This document shows positions 57,450-64,000 of a stretch of 64,000 nucleotides of DNA, piece by piece (position 1 is the first letter of the stretch; every line of letters starts with the position of its first letter). This DNA comes from Ichthyophthirius multifiliis (lineage: Eukaryota > Ciliophora > Oligohymenophorea > Hymenostomatida). The translations under genes were made by a program, and so were the position numbers. The notes under the pieces are model-generated. The model ran no database searches and was not told the DNA's origin. It saw only the letters and a program-made list of their open reading frames with translations. The stretch spans positions 1-64,000 of the forward strand of contig NW_004085902.1 in assembly GCF_000220395.1 (NCBI RefSeq), written 5' to 3'.

Positions 57450-58831
57450 TAAATATTTAAGAGACAAAATAAGTTTTTTTTTTTTTTTATAAAAAAAAAA
57501 AAAAAAAGTTTTGTAATTGCAATTTATAATATAATTTTTTTATTTTATTAATAGAAATTTAAAAACTCTTATCTTTTTCATATTTTTCATACTGTATTTT
57601 TATCTTTAATTAATAAAGTTGATTGCATATTGCTTTTATTTTTTACTAATCAATAAAACATTATTTTTATATATATAAAAAAAATACAAAAATTAATAAT
57701 AATTACTGGGTTTCTAATGTTAAAATACAAAGATAATAAAAAACTAAGGGACTATATTTATTAATAATTAAACAAAAAAAAGTATCATAGGCCTTTCAAA
57801 AAAAAAATAATATAAAATATATATTTTTATATTAAAATTATATGCCATATTATTTCAGAATCATCTTTACATTTATCATAATTAAAATCCTTAAAATTTT
57901 AAGGAAATCCGAATAAACTTGTAAAATTATAAAGGACTCTCAAAAATCCACAAAAAGCTAATGAAATCAAACATAATTTTAACTAAAAAAATATAAATAT
58001 TAAAATATAATAAAAGTGTACTTATTTTTTAAATAAACTATTAGATTATTAAATTTTATTAAGTCTTCTAAGCAATTATATACAACAGAAAATAAAAATA
58101 AATACAATTGTAAATGTTACAGTACACGTATAGATATAACTTTTTAATTAAAAAAATAATCATTATCTATTTCCATAAAAATATAAATAAATAAATATAA
58201 TAAAATATACTAATATTATTAATCTAAATTAGGATAAAATAATAAAATTAAGAGAATTATAGATGCGACTCCAAAAAAAATATAGTGAAAATATTTCAGA
58301 TATAAAAATCTTTTTTCATGATTACTTATATTTTATAAAATAGAAATCCTAATTTAAATTATTAATTATTTTTAAAATATAAAATAATCATTTTACCATA
58401 TATTAGATACATAACCTATAATAAGTAATGTATAATATACTAATATTAATTATAAAAACTGATACGAATTTATATATCTTATTAATTAGTTATAATATTC
58501 TTAATAATAATCATCTTTTAATATATATTAAAAGTAAATAACAGTATTATAAATATGAATTGAAATTAGATCTAATTGAAATATTAAATATTTTTTTTTT
58601 ATTAATTTTTATACATATGAATAAAGTAATTTCAAGTAAATTAACTTTTATTGCTATTGTAAATGCATTTTTAATATTATCATCGTTTAAAACAGATTAT
58701 ATTTACCCCCAAAAATGTCTTATTAAGTAAATTAAACTTAAAGATAATATAAAAAGTAAAATTATATTAATTGCTATTGAATTAGTATTTGTATAATCTA
58801 TTTGCTAGAATTTAAGATTACAAAAAGGCAT
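57450..58831 (-). CDS. Multi-pass membrane protein, about seven segments
   Basis: ATG at 58831 begins MPFCNLKFQQIDYTN and runs at once into a hydrophobic helix (SI...INIILLFILSLSLIYLI). Introns of GT...AG type separate further hydrophobic exons: VNLLEITLFICIK, VSVFIINISILYITYYRL, KYFHYIFFGVASIILLILLF, LQHLQLYLFLFSVVYN, LKLCLISLAFCGFLRVLY, LIINKYSPLVFYYLCIL. The soluble loop PQNFKDFNYDKCKDDSEIIW lies between two of them. The count and spacing suggest a seven-pass protein (GPCR-like or TOM1/THH1-like), but no signature residue decides it. The 3' end near 57450 is uncertain: the frame runs into T/A homopolymers. Confidence 0.55.
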
Positions 58832-58973
58832 GACTTTTTATGAATAACTTTTTTAATAAAATATTATTATTTTTTAAATTTTATTATTATAATAAATAAA
58901 ATAAAATAAGTTTTTTTATAATATAAAACATTTTTAAAAAAAATATATATAAAATAAAAAAAAATAAAAATAA
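58832..58973. promoter_or_regulatory. Short divergent promoter region
   Basis: Only 142 bp separate the starts of the minus-strand membrane protein and VPS34, so both promoters and leaders share this A/T segment. No motif can be named. An open plus-strand frame overlaps it but is probably fortuitous. Confidence 0.4.
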
Positions 58974-61987
<3,014 letters not shown>

Positions 61988-61995
61988 TATAAAAT

Positions 61996-62035
<40 letters not shown>

Positions 62036-62181
62036 TTTATTTATATATATATTAATTATTATATATATTTTTATATTTTTTTTATTTTTTATTATTTGTT
62101 TTATTTAATCTTAATTATTATTTTTTTTATTTTTGTTTTATTTTAAATCAATATTACATAAAATTTAAATAATTCAGATTA

Positions 62182-62223
<42 letters not shown>

Positions 62224-62231
62224 TTAATTTT

Positions 62232-63348
62232 TCATTTTAGAAATAACTCTATATAACCTTCTATTTTATGCTTACATATAGGACATTCTTATTTTTTTAT
62301 TAATTATAAGCATTAATAACATATACATAAGTGTTTACAGGGTTTAATTATTATATTTTTTATATTTTCGAAACATACATTACACTTTAAATTATCAGAA
62401 ATGTCAGTTATTTAAGACATCTTTTGTCTATATTAATCTAAGCGTTCACTTTTTTTTCTATTGATTTGTTTTTTTATTATTTTTTATAGCTTTAGTATAA
62501 AAAAAATCGTTCCGAAAATAAAAGGAAAGAAAAGTATAAAGAGAATTATTTTTTTTTATCTTATTTTATTCTAGAATAGTTATATAAATTAAGATTTGTC
62601 ATTCATTATACATTTTAAATTTTCGATTATTATCTCTTAAGTTAAATTATTATATAATACATCTGCAAATACTGTTACATAACTATTATTTTTTAGCCCT
62701 AATTCAATTTTCTATATACCTATTCTTATATACTATATACAAAAAAAAAAAAATTAAATAATTATACATTATATATACTTTGTTTTTTAAAAATCTAAGC
62801 TTTAATTAAATAATTAAAATTCTACAAAAAAATATGAGTATTTTTTTTAAAAAACCTTATCTAAATTTAACATTTTTCGTTTTAATAACTTCCAAAGCTA
62901 ATTGAGAATTTATCATTTGTCTAGTTTAAACTTAACACAATATGTTCGTATTAAAGTCTTTCAAAACAATATTATTTACCATATTTACTTGAGGTATTTT
63001 ATCTGGTAATTATACAGGTAAATAATGCTCTTTTATTGAATCATTGTTTGTATATATGTTTTTTTTGTAATAAATTGATAATAGTACTTCTATGGAATTA
63101 TCTAATAATGATTATTTTGGTTTATTTGATTTCAATATGCCCCCTATAAATATATTGTTTAATCTTATTTATTAATTTTCTTCAGGTTAGTATGTGTTTT
63201 TTATATATTCGATTAATGATTGGGGAGTTTCAACTTGAAGTTAATCATATTAAGTGTATTTTTTTGTCATATTTTGATATTATTTGAAAAATAATATTAA
63301 ACCTGATAAACTTGTCAGAGAAATTGCACTGTTTAAAATTAATTCCAT
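62232..63348 (-). CDS. Membrane RING E3 ubiquitin ligase, MUL1/MULAN-like
   Basis: From ATG at 63348 a short hydrophobic start (SAISLTSLSGLILFF) is followed by a domain with TPQSLIEYIKN and RLNNIFIGGILKSNKPKQSL, which fits the intermembrane-space BAM/GIDE domain of MUL1. An intron lies near 62860-62740. A second hydrophobic helix (IILFILFFPFIFGTIFFILK) and a charged linker lead to the C-terminal RING: LKCNVCFENIKN, KPCKHLCICYQC, QECPICKHKIEGYI, at about 62391-62262, ending at TGA 62234-62232. Two membrane helices around a BAM-like domain and a C-terminal C3HC4 RING is the MUL1 layout, an E3 of the mitochondrial outer membrane. The call of E3 ligase is firm; the mitochondrial place is inferred. 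Only 244 bp of A/T lie between it and the convergent VPS34 gene, with an AT repeat at 62187-62216. Confidence 0.85.
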
Positions 63349-63621
63349 TTTTTGAATTTATATATATGATTATTGTTATAAAATATTTTAGTATTTTTAT
63401 TTATTTACATGTATATATATATTTTTTTTTAATTTATCATATTTTTTTTTTTTAATAATAAATACTATTATAATTTTTTTTTTAAATAAAAATAAAAATT
63501 AGATATTTTTTTTTTTTAGAATTTTTTTTGTACAAAATCATTAAATTTTATTTATAAATTTTAAATGCTTAAAAAAATAAAAAAAATTTATCAATAAAAA
63601 TAAATTAATTTATTAAAATAA

Positions 63622-64000
63622 ATGGGATATAAATTAAATTAAATTAAAATACAAAATAAAAATAATTATAACTATAAATATTTTAACTAATAACAATCAC
63701 TATTATAATTTACACAATAAGATATCGAAAAAAAAATCTAAGAAATATTTGAATAAGAAATAAAAAATTTAAATGTACAATTAATAACCAAATAATACTT
63801 AATTCGAGTATTAAATACAATAATATAATCATCCGGAAACACTATTTTTTTATTTGAAATAAGAAAATAATTAATTAAATAAAAAAAATAATAGTAATAA
63901 TAATAATAATCGAATTTTCTTAAATTATTAAATAGACTATATTAGCTAGCTGTTGATAAGTAAATATAAGTTAATTACAAATAAATGTAAAATTAATAAT
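63622..64000 (+). CDS. Unassigned gene, 3' part outside the window
   Basis: ATG 63622 (MGYKLNQIKIQNKNNY) opens a frame without TGA to the window end, about 126 residues. Parts look protein-like: DIEKKIQEIFEQEIKNL, RVLNTIIQSSGNTIFLFEIR, NFLKLLNRLYQLAVDK, with a poly-Gln stretch from TAA/TAG codons near 63880-63910. No domain recognised. The 273 bp before it are A/T only and lie between this gene and the divergent MUL1-like gene. Confidence 0.5.

Overview
The window reads as nuclear DNA of a ciliate with the oligohymenophorean genetic code. It is extremely AT-rich. Long stretches of clear protein homology are interrupted only by TAA and TAG, which stand where glutamine is expected, and every gene I can follow to its end stops at TGA. 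Introns are short (about 40-80 nt), GT...AG and almost pure A/T, and proteins carry long Asn/Gln tracts. Base composition and code fit Ichthyophthirius best, with another Tetrahymena relative as the alternative; that assignment is inference. Under the standard code most genes here fall apart into fragments.

Layout. 0-10 kb: two unassigned plus-strand genes, a membrane-anchored USP30-like deubiquitinase, and a minus-strand kelch protein. 10-20 kb: a small TFIIIC-subunit-like gene, a 104-aa orphan, a minus-strand SNF1/AMPK-like kinase with an Asn/Gln-rich tail, a 2.1 kb gene-free stretch with an odd GC-richer island, and a secreted coiled-coil protein of granule-lattice type. 20-31 kb: an AGC kinase, a possible small gene, a CCCH zinc-finger coiled-coil protein, and a minus-strand protein with nine-residue PPAQKPAVQ repeats. 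33-48 kb: a cyclic-nucleotide-binding protein, a secreted RNase T2, TRM6, a cyclic-nucleotide-gated K+ channel with a zinc knuckle, and a thioredoxin-fold ER-type protein without its active-site cysteines. 48.6-58.8 kb: six minus-strand genes in a row (MORN protein, long coiled coil, TBC Rab-GAP, DHHC acyltransferase, orphan, multi-pass membrane protein). 58.9-64 kb: class III PI3-kinase VPS34, a MUL1-like RING E3 ligase, and the start of one more gene.

Themes. Several genes concern membrane traffic and signalling (VPS34, TBC, DHHC, CNG channel, cNMP-binding protein, two kinases). Two look like opposing ubiquitin enzymes of the mitochondrial outer membrane (USP30-like and MUL1-like). A recurring feature is a change of reading frame at A-runs or AAT tracts inside otherwise convincing genes, seen at about eight places. 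One exon junction lacks the GT donor. Gene spacers hold AT repeats and nothing else I can name. No tRNA, rRNA, CRISPR array or transposon was seen.
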